From NCBI GenBank assembly GCA_963782605.1, contig CAWAKK010000003.1, positions 1 through 64,000 on the forward strand: DNA of 64,000 bases, in the 5' to 3' direction. Shown in pieces: positions 17,232 to 26,131 of the stretch; within the stretch, counting starts at the first letter, position 1; each line of letters begins with the position of its first letter. Under the pieces are notes generated by a model. The model was not told the origin of the DNA. It saw only the letters and a program-made list of their open reading frames with translations, and did no database searches. The DNA comes from JBDTSW01 sp963782605 (GTDB lineage: Bacteria > Actinomycetota > Thermoleophilia > Solirubrobacterales > 70-9). Both the position numbers and the translations under genes were made by a program.

Positions 17232-18734
17232 TCAAAGGAGATCGTGCTCGAACGCGAATCTGCTCGCTGCGGTCCGGGACGAGACGCGGAGCTTGGCGAA
17301 GATGTTCTGCAGGTGGCGAGCGACCGTGCGGTCGCTGATCACCAGCGTCGCCGCGATCTCCCGGTTGGTCTGCCCGGCCGCGACGAGTCGCAGCACCTCC
17401 AGCTCCCGCGCTGAGAGCCCATGATCAACCTGAGGCGCTCCTTGCCCGGGGAGGGAGTCGATCCAGGCGAGAGCCGGAGCCGCTCCCAGCTCGGTGAGGA
17501 CGCGGCGCGCGACCTCGAGCTCGAGCTCGGCAGTGTCCTCGTCGCCCACAGAGCGGCAGGCCAGGCCAAGCAATGCGCGCGCTCGGGCGGCCTCGTGCGG
17601 TGCATGAAGTTCCTCCCACCCCTGGCACGCGCGCCGCAGTGCGACCAACGCGGCGTCGCCGTCGCCCTCGGCCAACGCCACCACTCCTCGTGCCTGGGCG
17701 GCGATGGTGTCGAGCATGCCGGTTTCCTGTCGTTCGGCGATCCGGTCTAGCTCGCGGCTGCCGACTTGGGCCGCCTCGAGATCATTCATTGCGACCATGA
17801 TCTCCACGTACGCGGGGAGCAACGCGGCGCGCTTCAGCGGCTGCGTGATCTCGCTGATCAGCCGTCGGATCGCCGCCGCGGCGGCATCGGCTTTGCCCTG
17901 GGTCAACCGTAGAAGGCACAGTCCTGGCTGCGGCTCATGGCCGTGCCCGGCGGCCGCGCGGTAGGCGGTCTCCGCTCCGCCGACGTCGCCCTGGAGGCGG
18001 TGAACCTCCCCGCGCTGGTAGGCCGCTTGGCCGAGGGCGCGTTGATTCAGAACTCCCTCGGTGAAGCGCTCATCGAGCCGCGCGAGCTCCTCAAGGGCGG
18101 CATGCCACGTCCCTCCGAGCGTCATCAGCTGGGCTCGATGCACCAGGCAAAGACCGTTGTGGGCCACCATGTCGGGCTGCTGATCGCACCACCGTGTGAG
18201 GGCCGCGGTCCATTCCTGGGCGCGCCGGAGCTCATAGACGCTTTGACAGAACGCGATCGTGTTGCAGTAGACGATCCCGGCAACGATCGGTGACAGTTCG
18301 CCCGTCGTCACCGCCACCATGGTCTCGTCCACCAGCCGCAAACCGTCCTCCGTGTCCCCCTGCCGGACCAGTGCGTGGCCCTGCTCCATCAGTCCGATCG
18401 CCACGAGGTCGTTGTCGCCAAAACGTGTACCGATCTCGGCGATCTCGACCGCCGTCGCGTGGGCGGCGACGTGGTCACCACCGAAGAGGTGCTCCAGCAG
18501 CGCCGCGATCAGCACGTACCCGCGCTCGGCGCAGTCGCGCCCCGCGTCCTCGAGTAAACGCTGCGCGCGAGCGAACCAGCCGTGCGCCGGGGCCATCTCA
18601 CCGCGAAAAACGAAGTTGTGGCCGATCCACCACGCGCAGCGGACAGCGGGCAACGGTCGGTTGGACGCAATGTAAGCATGGTGCGCGCGCTCGAGGCCGC
18701 TCACATCTGTGTTAGTCGTATGCCTAAGTCGCAT
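17232..18734 (-). CDS. LuxR-family transcriptional regulator with TPR-like domain
   Basis: About 500 residues. The first 400 are helical repeats of the TPR/MalT type (LERAHHAYI, GWFARAQRLLEDAGRD, GQAAYQRGEVHRLQGDVGGA). The last 65 hold a LuxR HTH: LSARELEVLRLVAAGQTNRE and TVARHLQNIFAKLRVSSRT. Such proteins lack a P-loop and act as regulators responding to unknown cues. The family usually has some 40-60 further N-terminal residues; here the divergent TetR gene leaves no room, so the N-terminus looks short. Start candidates are ATG at 18734, which lies inside the TetR operator, and GTG at 18704. Confidence 0.75.
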   Translation of the reverse strand: MRLRHTTNTDVSGLERAHHAYIASNRPLPAVRCAWWIGHNFVFRGEMAPAHGWFARAQRLLEDAGRDCAERGYVLIAALLEHLFGGDHVAAHATAVEIAEIGTRFGDNDLVAIGLMEQGHALVRQGDTEDGLRLVDETMVAVTTGELSPIVAGIVYCNTIAFCQSVYELRRAQEWTAALTRWCDQQPDMVAHNGLCLVHRAQLMTLGGTWHAALEELARLDERFTEGVLNQRALGQAAYQRGEVHRLQGDVGGAETAYRAAAGHGHEPQPGLCLLRLTQGKADAAAAAIRRLISEITQPLKRAALLPAYVEIMVAMNDLEAAQVGSRELDRIAERQETGMLDTIAAQARGVVALAEGDGDAALVALRRACQGWEELHAPHEAARARALLGLACRSVGDEDTAELELEVARRVLTELGAAPALAWIDSLPGQGAPQVDHGLSARELEVLRLVAAGQTNREIAATLVISDRTVARHLQNIFAKLRVSSRTAASRFAFEHDLL

Positions 18735-18741
18735 GACTAAG
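18712..18741. promoter_or_regulatory. palindromic operator between LuxR and TetR genes
   Basis: CTAAGTCGCATGACTAAG (18724-18741) is an inverted repeat with arms CTAAGTC/GACTAAG and one mismatch; a third half-site TTAGTC starts at 18712 and pairs with the outer GACTAA over 29 bases. It covers the ATG of the TetR gene (18733) and the probable start of the LuxR gene, so one bound repressor could control both. Binding by this TetR protein is inferred. Confidence 0.6.
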
Positions 18742-19395
18742 ACAGACACAGCCAGAACGTCGCGCTCGCGGAGCACCTCGAGGCCGGCGGTCCAGCCCCG
18801 CGCCCAAGGCGGCGACGCGCGCTCCCGCAACGTCGAGGCCTTCCTGGACGCCGCCGAGCGCTTGCTGGTCGAGGTCGGTCACGGGGGGATCACGACCCGC
18901 CGCCTCGCCCGGGAAGCGGGCCTCAATCAAGGGCTCGTCCACTACTACTTCGGCTCGCTGGACGAGGTGTTGCTTCAGGCCCTCGAGCGGTTCACCGAGC
19001 GCCTCATCGAGAGGCAGCGTGCGCTTTACGAGGCCGAGCTTCCCTTCATCGAGAAGTGGAGGACGGCGATGGAGTACCTGGAGAGCGATCTCAGCGCGGG
19101 CTATCCGAAGATCTGGCTCGAGCTCCAGGCTCTTGGCTGGAATCGGCCCGATGTGCGCGAGCGCGTCGCGCGAGTAAACGCGGAGTGGCGCGAGGTGCTC
19201 ACCGAGGCTTTCGTTGAGGCTGCCGCCGAATACGGGCTAGAGCCCGATGCGTACCCCGTGGATGCATTCGTCAGCTTGGTGATGACGTTCAACCAGGGGA
19301 TCGAGCTCGAGCGAATGTCGGGGATCATCCAGGGCCATGACGAGCTGCTCGCCTGGATCGAGAGATGGTTGCGATCACTGGAGGAGGGTCCATGA
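18733..19395 (+). CDS. TetR-family transcriptional regulator
   Basis: A 220-residue regulator. After a basic Ser/Arg-rich 30-residue tail the HTH reads ITTRRLAREAGLNQGLVHYY followed by FGSLDEVLLQAL, the classical TetR recognition helix. The C-terminal ligand domain is helical (TAMEYLESDLSAGYPKIWLE). The ATG lies inside an inverted repeat, pointing to autoregulation. Its stop overlaps the start of the hydrolase-glycosyltransferase gene in ATGA, with GGAGGG upstream, so the two are translationally coupled and this protein is the likely local regulator of that enzyme. Confidence 0.88.
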   Translation: MTKTDTARTSRSRSTSRPAVQPRAQGGDARSRNVEAFLDAAERLLVEVGHGGITTRRLAREAGLNQGLVHYYFGSLDEVLLQALERFTERLIERQRALYEAELPFIEKWRTAMEYLESDLSAGYPKIWLELQALGWNRPDVRERVARVNAEWREVLTEAFVEAAAEYGLEPDAYPVDAFVSLVMTFNQGIELERMSGIIQGHDELLAWIERWLRSLEEGP

Positions 19396-21563
19396 GCACA
19401 GTTTCGGCACCGCCAATCGCGCCTGAGCGGCACGAGCAAACTCGCGCGCGCTATCCAGACACCGAGGGCTACGTGGAGCGGGACGGGGTCAGGACTTTCT
19501 ACGAGGTCTATGGGGAGGGCGAGCCCACCGTCCTGCTGCTGCCCACGTGGTCGATCATCCACTCGCGTTGCTGGAAGCTGCAGATCCCCTACCTGGCTCG
19601 CCACTGCCGCGTGGTCGCCTTCGACGGCCGTGGGAACGGAAGGTCGGATCGCCCGGCCGAGCCGGAGGCCTACGTCGAGCAGGAGTACGCGGATGACGCA
19701 GTCGCGGTGCTCGATGCGGCCGGCGCCGATCGGGTCGTCCTCGTCTCTCTGTCCCGAGGCGCCGAACGGTCGCTGCTGCTTGCCACGGGGCACCCGGACC
19801 GCGTCGCCGGGATGGTGTTCATTGCTCCCGCCCTGCCTCTGCCCCCAGCCATGTCGCGCCCCGCGGCTGCGCAGGAGTTCGAGCAGCGGCACGAAACCCA
19901 CAGCGGCTGGCAGAAGTGGAACAGCCACTTCTGGCTCGAGAACTACGAAGACTTCCTCGACTTCTTCTTCTCCCAGGTTTTCACCGAGCCTCACTCCACC
20001 AAGCAGCACGAGGACGCGGTCGGCTGGGCGCTCGAGACCGACCCCGAGACCCTGGTGGCCACCCAGCTCGCGCCCCGCTTCCCCGACGAGGCCGCCGTCC
20101 GCGAGCTGACCTCCCAGATCCGCTGCCCGACGCTTGTGATCCACGGGCGCGACGATGCCGTTCGTCCCCACGACTCAGGCGCCGCGCTGGCCGAGCTGAC
20201 CGGTGGCGCCCTGGTGAGCCTCGAGGGCTCGGGGCACCTCCCCCAGGCTCGCGACCCCGTGAAGGTCAACCTGCTGCTGCGCGATTTCGCCGAGCGCACG
20301 CAGCCGGTCGGCACGAGAATGGGAACGGTCCCCCGCACCGCGTGGAGCCGCGGTCGCAGCCGGCGCAAGCGGGCCCTCTACGTTTCCTCGCCGATCGGCC
20401 TCGGCCATGCCCAACGCGACGTGGCGATCGCCAGGGAGCTCCGCAAGCTCCACCCGGATCTCGAGATCGACTGGCTGGCGCAGCATCCCGTCACCAAGGT
20501 GCTCGAGGGTGAGGGCGAGCGGATCCATCCCGCCAGCGAGCATCTCGCCAACGAATCCCGCCACATCGAGTCGGAATCCGCCGAGCACGACCTCCACTGC
20601 TTCCAGGCCTGGAGGCGGATGGACGACATCCTGCTGTCGAACTTCATGGTCTTCCACGACCTCATCGAGTCGGAGCAGTACGACCTCTGGATCGGCGACG
20701 AGGCGTGGGAGCTCGACTACTACCTGCACGAGAACCCGGAGCAGAAGCGAGCGGCGTACGTGTGGCTTACAGACTTCGTCGGCTGGCTGCCAATGGAGGA
20801 CGGCGGCCCGCACGAGGCCTATCTGACGGCCGACTACAACGCCGAGATGATCGAGCACATCGCTCGCTACGGGCGCCTGCGCGACCGAGCGCTGTTCGTC
20901 GGCAACTCCGACGACATCGTGCCGGAGCGCTTCGGCCCCGACCTCCCGGCGATCCGCGATTGGACCGAGGAGCACTTCGACTTCGCCGGCTACGTGACTG
21001 GCTTCGACCCCGCGCAGTTCTCCGATCGCGAGGCGCTACGGCACGAGCTCGGATATACCCCGGAAGAGCGTGTCTGCGTCGTCACGGTGGGCGGCTCAGG
21101 TGTTGGCGGCCACCTGCTGCGCCGGGTGATGCGAGCGTTCCCCGAGGCGAAGCAGAACATCCCCGGGCTGCGGATGATCGTCGTCACCGGCCCGCGGATC
21201 GACCCAGCGACGCTGCCGCAGGTCGACGGACTGGAGCTCCGGGCCTACGTGCACAACCTCTACCGACATCTCGCCGCCTGCGACCTCGCCGTCGTCCAGG
21301 GTGGACTCACGACAGCGATGGAGCTCACGGCCAACCGCCGTCCATTCCTGTACTTCCCACTGCGCCATCACTTCGAGCAGAACTTCCATGTGCGCCACCG
21401 CCTCGAGCGCTACGGGGCCGGCCGACGCATGGACTTCGAGCTCGACGGCCCGACGGAGATCGCCATCGCGATCGCCGAGGAGATCGGACGAGAGGTCGAC
21501 TACCGCCCCGTCGAGACCGACGGCGCAGCCCGGGCGGCCGCATCGATCGCAGAGCTTCTCTGA
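19392..21563 (+). CDS. alpha/beta hydrolase fused to GT-B glycosyltransferase
   Basis: A 723-residue two-domain protein. Residues ~25-285 are an alpha/beta hydrolase: VLLLPTWSIIH oxyanion strand, nucleophile elbow SLSRGAERS (Ser in SxSxG rather than GxSxG), acid in VIHGRDDAVRPH, and His in EGSGHLPQ. After an Arg-rich linker (~295-315), residues ~316-723 look like a GT-B enzyme of the MurG/UGT type: ALYVSSPIGLGHAQRDVAIA, then VVTVGGSGVGGHLLRRVM, and the donor-site-like CDLAVVQGGLTTAMELTA followed by PLRHHFEQNFH. The frame is continuous, so the fusion is real. It may modify and then transfer or release a glycolipid-like substrate, which is inference. It sits in an operon with the TetR gene. Confidence 0.82.
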   Translation: MSTVSAPPIAPERHEQTRARYPDTEGYVERDGVRTFYEVYGEGEPTVLLLPTWSIIHSRCWKLQIPYLARHCRVVAFDGRGNGRSDRPAEPEAYVEQEYADDAVAVLDAAGADRVVLVSLSRGAERSLLLATGHPDRVAGMVFIAPALPLPPAMSRPAAAQEFEQRHETHSGWQKWNSHFWLENYEDFLDFFFSQVFTEPHSTKQHEDAVGWALETDPETLVATQLAPRFPDEAAVRELTSQIRCPTLVIHGRDDAVRPHDSGAALAELTGGALVSLEGSGHLPQARDPVKVNLLLRDFAERTQPVGTRMGTVPRTAWSRGRSRRKRALYVSSPIGLGHAQRDVAIARELRKLHPDLEIDWLAQHPVTKVLEGEGERIHPASEHLANESRHIESESAEHDLHCFQAWRRMDDILLSNFMVFHDLIESEQYDLWIGDEAWELDYYLHENPEQKRAAYVWLTDFVGWLPMEDGGPHEAYLTADYNAEMIEHIARYGRLRDRALFVGNSDDIVPERFGPDLPAIRDWTEEHFDFAGYVTGFDPAQFSDREALRHELGYTPEERVCVVTVGGSGVGGHLLRRVMRAFPEAKQNIPGLRMIVVTGPRIDPATLPQVDGLELRAYVHNLYRHLAACDLAVVQGGLTTAMELTANRRPFLYFPLRHHFEQNFHVRHRLERYGAGRRMDFELDGPTEIAIAIAEEIGREVDYRPVETDGAARAAASIAELL

Positions 21564-21595
21564 GCTGCCCCGGCTCCGGCAGCCCGCATGTCGTC

Positions 21596-22486
21596 CTAAC
21601 TCGAACTGGCTGTAGCGTCCGTCTCGCTCCCGAGGTCCTTGTTCTCGAGCACGAACTTGCTGGCGATGAACGTCGCGCCCTGGGGGTCGCTGATGATCGT
21701 CATCCGGACCCAGGGAGCGTCGAACGGCGGCATCATGACCGTGCCACCGAGCTCCGTGGCCTTCGCCGCCGTGGCGTCGGCATCATCGACGGCGAAGGTG
21801 ACGCTCCAATGCGCCGGGGTATCGGCTTGGTCGTCCGCGATGGGGTTGATGCTCGCGACGACGTCCTCGAACCCCGGCGGCCCACCCACCTCGGCGACCT
21901 GCTCGCGAAGATCCGGGTGGTAGCGCTCGAGATGGTCGCCGTAGCCGGGCATCGTCCACATCTCGGTGCCACCTCCGAGGTCCAGCGTCGTCCAACCGAA
22001 GACCGAGCCGTAGAACTCCTTAGCGCGCTGCGCGTCGCGAGTGTTGAGGCCGTTGAAGACCACCGAGCCGTTCTCGTTGACGATTTCCGCGCCCCGGTGC
22101 TCCTTCGCCTGCCAGACGCAGAACACCGCCCCCTCTGGATCGGTGAAGACCGCCATGCGCCCGGCATCCATGACGTCGAACGGCTCCATCAGGACTTCGC
22201 CGCCGGCACCGCGGACCTTCGACGCCGCATCGTCGGCGCTCTCGACCCAGACGTAGGTTGACCACGCCGCCATCTGTGGAGCGGCCTCGGGGATCGACCC
22301 AACGGCGGCCACGGCGCGGCCGCGCAGCCGTGCCATGAAGTACATGGCCTCCGAGCCCGGCGGCATCACGTCCTCGAGCTCCCAGCCGAAGAGACCGCGG
22401 TAGAACTCGACGGCGGCCGCGGGGTCGGGCTGGCTGGTGTCCACCCAGCAGGGGACGCCGGGGATGTATCCGTCTCGCTCGGGCAT
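21596..22486 (-). CDS. two-domain VOC-family protein
   Basis: A 296-residue protein built of two VOC modules. Module 1 (about 1-125) has VPCWVDTSQPDPAAAVEFY and VFTDPEGAVFCVWQAKEH; module 2 (about 135-275) has SVVFNGLNTRDAQRAKEFYG and IISDPQGATFIASKF. The layout matches the CFP-30/CFP-32 glyoxalase-like proteins of actinobacteria, whose reaction is unproven. Metal ligands are not obvious in either module, so it may bind rather than catalyse. GAAGGAGCAGC precedes the ATG. Confidence 0.85.
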   Translation of the reverse strand: MPERDGYIPGVPCWVDTSQPDPAAAVEFYRGLFGWELEDVMPPGSEAMYFMARLRGRAVAAVGSIPEAAPQMAAWSTYVWVESADDAASKVRGAGGEVLMEPFDVMDAGRMAVFTDPEGAVFCVWQAKEHRGAEIVNENGSVVFNGLNTRDAQRAKEFYGSVFGWTTLDLGGGTEMWTMPGYGDHLERYHPDLREQVAEVGGPPGFEDVVASINPIADDQADTPAHWSVTFAVDDADATAAKATELGGTVMMPPFDAPWVRMTIISDPQGATFIASKFVLENKDLGSETDATASSS

Positions 22487-22535
22487 GCTGCTCCTTCAGG
22501 TTGGTGGGGGTCGCCGCACCCTAGAGCAGTACCGC

Positions 22536-22877
22536 CTACTGCAGATTCCAGCCGAAATAGACCTCGGTGCGGACAATCTTGTCGTCGTCGTCGAAGGTGA
22601 TGATCTCGGTGTTTCGCCCGCGGCCGCCGCTCGAGAGATTGCTCTCGTAGGTGACGACCACCTCGTCGCCGGATTCGATCAGACGCACGAAGTCGAAGTC
22701 CTGGCCCCGGCCGGATCCGGGCCAGCACCGTTCGAAGTAGCCGTCACGGTCGAGCTCCGGGTCGGGAGGGGCGGAGAAGAGAAAGTCATCGCTGAGACGC
22801 TGCTCGAAGAAGCCCCGGTCGCCGGCCGCAAATGCGGCATAGGAGTCGCGAACGATCTGCTTGCGGTCAGCGATCAG
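22536..22877 (-). CDS. SnoaL-like / NTF2-fold protein without an ordinary start codon
   Basis: The minus strand reads as 114 codons of an NTF2-like protein: ADRKQIVRDSYAAFAAGDRG, then DFLFSAPPDPELDRDGYFER and FDFVRLIESGDEVVVTYES, ending TEVYFGWNLQ. No ATG, GTG or TTG lies between the in-frame stop at 22884-22886 and the start of homology; CTG at 22875-22877 is the only reasonable initiator. The family usually begins with Met a few residues before this point, so a lost start, a sequencing error or a CTG start are all possible. It lies 49 bases downstream of the VOC gene start in the same direction. Confidence 0.6.
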   Translation of the reverse strand: MIADRKQIVRDSYAAFAAGDRGFFEQRLSDDFLFSAPPDPELDRDGYFERCWPGSGRGQDFDFVRLIESGDEVVVTYESNLSSGGRGRNTEIITFDDDDKIVRTEVYFGWNLQ

Positions 22878-22957
22878 CCGATTCTAGTTTCGCCCTTAGG
22901 CGTGCGGACCCGCCCGTACGATTTCGATAGATCAAGCGTGGTTTTGACGAGGGCTGA

Positions 22958-23777
22958 ATGCACTTGAACGTCCCGAGCCAGACACCCGAGGCCAAGGCCG
23001 CTCGGCTGTCGAGCGGGCTGACGCTGCCCTACGTCGAGCAGGGCAAGCCGTCGGGGGTTCCGGTCGTGTTGCTCCACGCCTACGCGGAATCGTGGCGGTC
23101 CTTCGAACGCGTGCTTGCGCATCTCCCACCATCGGTTCGCGCGTTCGTCCCAACCCAGCGCGGTCACGGCGATGCCGATCGACCGGCCTCCGGGTACCGA
23201 CTCGAGGACCTCAGCGCAGACGTGGCGGCGTTCATGGACGCGGTCGGGCTCCATGCGGCGATGATCGTCGGGGGCTCAAGCGGTGGCTACGTCGCGCAGC
23301 GTTTCGCGATCGACGACCCGGGGCGAACGCTGGCTCTGGTATTGAGCGGCACGCCCCGTAGCCTCCGTGAGGGCGGTGTGGAGCTTTCCGAGGCGGTGTC
23401 CGAGCTGCGCGACCCGATCGATCCTGTGTTCGCGCGCGGGTTCGTGGAGAGCTGCGTGTTCGGCGCTGTGCCGCCGGCGTTCCTGGAGTCGATGGTCGAG
23501 CGAGAGCCGCAAGATGCCCGCGCGCGTGTGGAAGGCCGCACTCCAAGGCCTGCGGGAAGCGGACCCACCGACTGAGGTCGGAACGATCATCGCGCCCACC
23601 GTGATCCTGTGGGGCGACCGTGACGCCTATCTCCCCCGCGCCGACCAGGAGGCACTCGCCGAAGCGATCTCCGGATCGAGGCTCGTGATCTACGGGGAAA
23701 CCGGCCACACCCCCCACTGGGAGCAGCCCGAGCGGGTGGCGGCGGACGTCGTGGCGCTCGCCGAGCGGATCGCCTAG
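22958..23777 (+). pseudogene. alpha/beta hydrolase (Ser type), one frameshift
   Basis: The oxyanion region VVLLHAYAESWRSF and nucleophile elbow VGGSSGGYVAQRF (GxSxG) are followed by PRSLREGGVELSEAVSELRD. Near 23510 the frame changes; the next frame gives ARVWKAALQGLREADPPTEV, the acid-bearing VILWGDRDAYLP and the His in GETGHTPHWEQPERVAADV. Restored length is about 272 residues, normal for the family. Without the correction translation stops at 23575 before the Asp and His of the triad. Substrate unknown. Confidence 0.75.
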
Positions 23778-23797
23778 CGACCTCCCGCTGCGGCGGA

Positions 23798-24500
23798 TTA
23801 CGACTTGGTCTTCGAGCGGCCGGTCCGGGTGGAGCGCTTGCGGCTTGGGCTCTTCTTCGCAGGGACTCTTCTTCGCGGAGCGCGAGCTCCGCGACGGAGT
23901 GCGGGCATCCGATGCGATGCGGTGGGCCGCATCACCGTCTATCTCCGAGACCGGGATCTCGTCGTGCGCCACGTCCGTCGCCAGCTCCGGGAGCAAGTCG
24001 GCGATGAAGAGAGCCATGCGCTCCTCCTCGCGCCTGATGTCGCGAGCCAGCTTCGCAGTCTGCTTGTCGCCCACCGAGGTGGCGAGTGCGTCGATGACCG
24101 TGTAAGTCGCGATCTCCTCGGATTCGTCGCGGTACTGAACGCGAGCGTTGTGGAGCATCTTGGCCTGCTCTCCGGACCCGCGGGCCATGTGCAGCGGGCC
24201 CTGCGCGGCGGCCTTCGCCTTGCCGACCACGCCCTGCACTGTCTGGGCGGCCTTGGCGGCCCCCTCAGGGCCGGGGACCGAGACGGTCTCAGCGGTCCCG
24301 CCCAGCTGCTTGATCCGCTTCGCGACCGATGTCGCGTGTGACTTGGTCTCCTTCAGATGCTGCTTGAGCCGCTTCTCGTAGTCCGCGCGCGACGTTACCT
24401 CCAGATGGCTTTCGAGCGAGACCTCGAGTTGCTTCTCTTTCCCGTATGCCTGGTTGAGCAGCTCGACGAGCTTCTCGTCGCGGGCGGTCTGGTCGGACAT
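23798..24500 (-). CDS. DUF892 (YciE/YciF-like) ferritin-fold protein, C-terminal frameshift
   Basis: The first ~195 residues are a helical DUF892 protein: ARDEKLVELLNQAYGKEKQL, LEVTSRADYEKRLKQHLKET, HATSVAKRIKQLGG and REEERMALFIADLLPELATD. The family has a ferritin-like bundle with carboxylate/His metal ligands and is stress-related. The C-terminal tail is Lys/Ser-rich (SAKKSPAKKSPSRKR) but the tail frame shifts by one base near 23860; continued in the first frame it runs into unrelated antisense sequence. With the shift corrected the gene ends at TAA 23798-23800, about 233 residues. The tail resembles the Lys/Ser-rich tails of the next two proteins. Confidence 0.7.
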
Positions 24501-24596
24501 GGAGTCACCTTCCGTTGGTTGGATTGGACCTGCCGGGCGGTTACCCGGGGTAGGTGGCCGTAAGCGGCGTTAGCCGCGCGCTTCCCCGACGAGCGG

Positions 24597-25091
24597 CTAC
24601 TTGTTCTTCTTGCGCGTCTTCTCAGCTGCCGCGGCGATGTCGGCGGCCTGCTGACCGAGTGAGCTGACCCGCTCCGCCGTCGACTTCATCGTCTCTAGGT
24701 CCAGCTTGCCCTTGAGCGAACCGTTCGGCGTCGGCAGCGAGACGCGCTTTAGCTTCTGCATCGGGCCCTTCGGCGCCAGGCGGTTCTTGATCAGGATGGT
24801 GCCCGCGGCTCCGGCGATAGCCGCCCCACCGGCGATCAGGGGTGTCTTCGCCTTTGATGCGGCGGCCGCGACGGTGTGCCCGGCGTTACTGATCGCCGAG
24901 GAGCCGTTCTTGCTCGCCGCCGACCTGGCGTTCGTGCTCTTGCTCTTCGAGGCCGGCCGCTTCGCGGTCGAGCTGCCGCTCTTGGAGTTCGAGCGCTTCG
25001 CGGACGAGCCGCTGCTATTCGACTTCTTGGCGGTCGATTTTCTTGCAGTCGACGACTTCTTCGCCGTCGAGGACTTGGTTGCTTGTGCCAT
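24597..25091 (-). CDS. Lys/Ser/Ala-rich protein with glycine-zipper segment
   Basis: A 164-residue protein. Residues 1-70 are a histone-H1-like low-complexity tail (AKKSSTARKSTAKKSNSSG). Then comes a short hydrophobic glycine-rich segment KTPLIAGGAAIAGAAGTILI around residues 86-105, and a C-terminal amphipathic part ending AEKTRKKNK. It is a paralogue of the protein at 25147-25725, which has the same arrangement. The basic tail would bind DNA or polyphosphate; the glycine-rich segment could insert in or lie against a membrane. No named family is recognised. Confidence 0.65.
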   Translation of the reverse strand: MAQATKSSTAKKSSTARKSTAKKSNSSGSSAKRSNSKSGSSTAKRPASKSKSTNARSAASKNGSSAISNAGHTVAAAASKAKTPLIAGGAAIAGAAGTILIKNRLAPKGPMQKLKRVSLPTPNGSLKGKLDLETMKSTAERVSSLGQQAADIAAAAEKTRKKNK

Positions 25092-25146
25092 TACGTCTCT
25101 TCCTTCGTGATTTGATCGCTTGAGCTGTTTAGGACGGGTCGGGCGC

Positions 25147-25725
25147 CTAGTCCGAGGCCTTGCGCGAACGAGCGGTCAACCCCTGCAGGACCACCTCGAT
25201 CGGGGAACGACGACGAGTGCCGGTCTCACTGAGCGCCTCACTGGCGACCCGCACCTGCTCGGCGACCTGGCCGGTTCGCTCGGCGAGCGTTCCCATGTTC
25301 TTGGCAGCGCCCGCAAGATTCTTCGAGGCGGTGCGGCGATGGGGCACGCGCATGCCTAGCACGTGCTTGCGCTTGTTGCGTGTAAGCGCCATGCCCCCTG
25401 CCAGGCCCGCCAGCCCCGCCCCTGCGGCGATCGCGGGGGTCTTGAGCTTCTTGGCCGTCGAGCCGATGGCGCTGCCTGCGCTGTTCGCGCCCTTCGTCGT
25501 GGCCTCCTTGGCCGCCGCGACGGTGCCCTTCTTGTTGGCCCCGCCCGCCTTGCTGCGCGTAGAGGACGACTTCCCGCTCGTCGACGACCGCCGCTTCGCC
25601 GTGCTCTGGGCCCTGGCCCCGTTCGATGACCGGCTCTTGGAGCCCTGTGTCTTGGAGGACGACTTGCGCCGAGGGGCCTGACGGCTCGCGCCCTGAGAGT
25701 TCCTGCTCTTGGCCTGCTGAGCCAT
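25147..25725 (-). CDS. Lys/Ser/Arg-rich protein with glycine-zipper segment (paralogue)
   Basis: A 192-residue protein whose ATG at 25725 follows GAGGAGGACAG. The first ~80 residues are basic low complexity (KSRNSQGASRQAPRRKSS). KLKTPAIAAGAGLAGLAGGM around residues 90-112 mirrors the KTPLIAGGAAIAG segment of the neighbouring protein. The end, LAERTGQVAEQVRVASEAL, is helical. Base composition is like the chromosome, so the bias is in the protein. Function unknown; a nucleoid or envelope-associated role is inference. Confidence 0.65.
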   Translation of the reverse strand: MAQQAKSRNSQGASRQAPRRKSSSKTQGSKSRSSNGARAQSTAKRRSSTSGKSSSTRSKAGGANKKGTVAAAKEATTKGANSAGSAIGSTAKKLKTPAIAAGAGLAGLAGGMALTRNKRKHVLGMRVPHRRTASKNLAGAAKNMGTLAERTGQVAEQVRVASEALSETGTRRRSPIEVVLQGLTARSRKASD

Positions 25726-25892
25726 CTGTCCTCCTCTCGTCTGAGTTCCGCTCTGAGGTCTGAGTTCCACCCTGAGGGTACCCGCAGGCGCACTCCATAG
25801 TCGCTATTTGCGAACTGGTGAGAAAGTTGCGTTCTCGGCAGGCTCTGAATCCGCCAGGTTGTCGAAGGGTGCCGCGGGGTACACCACCGGTG

Positions 25893-26045
25893 ATGAAGAC
25901 GCCCCGAAGAGCCATCGAGACGGTGACGACAGCCACCGTCGACCGCGTTCAGGGGGTTGAGCCGTCGGTCTTTCGGGCCGGCACGGCGGCGACGATCGTC
26001 GGCATCGGAGCCGGAGTCGCTGTCTACAAGCTGCTACGCAGCTGA
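25893..26045 (+). CDS. small membrane protein
   Basis: A 50-residue protein, MKTPRRAIETVTTATVDRVQ at the start and one hydrophobic glycine-rich helix (AATIVGIGAGVAVYKLL) at the end. It is transcribed away from the Lys/Ser-rich gene at 25725. The hydrophobic segment is of the same small-residue type as in the two neighbours. Too short for homology by eye; coding is supported by the coherent N-in, C-terminal anchor design. Confidence 0.4.
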   Translation: MKTPRRAIETVTTATVDRVQGVEPSVFRAGTAATIVGIGAGVAVYKLLRS

Positions 26046-26131
26046 GCCGCGTCCACGCGCCAAGGTGCTGGTCCTCGGCGGACCAGGAGTCGTGCGATGG
26101 GCAGGGCGATCCGCCCGCGAGGAAACGCCGT

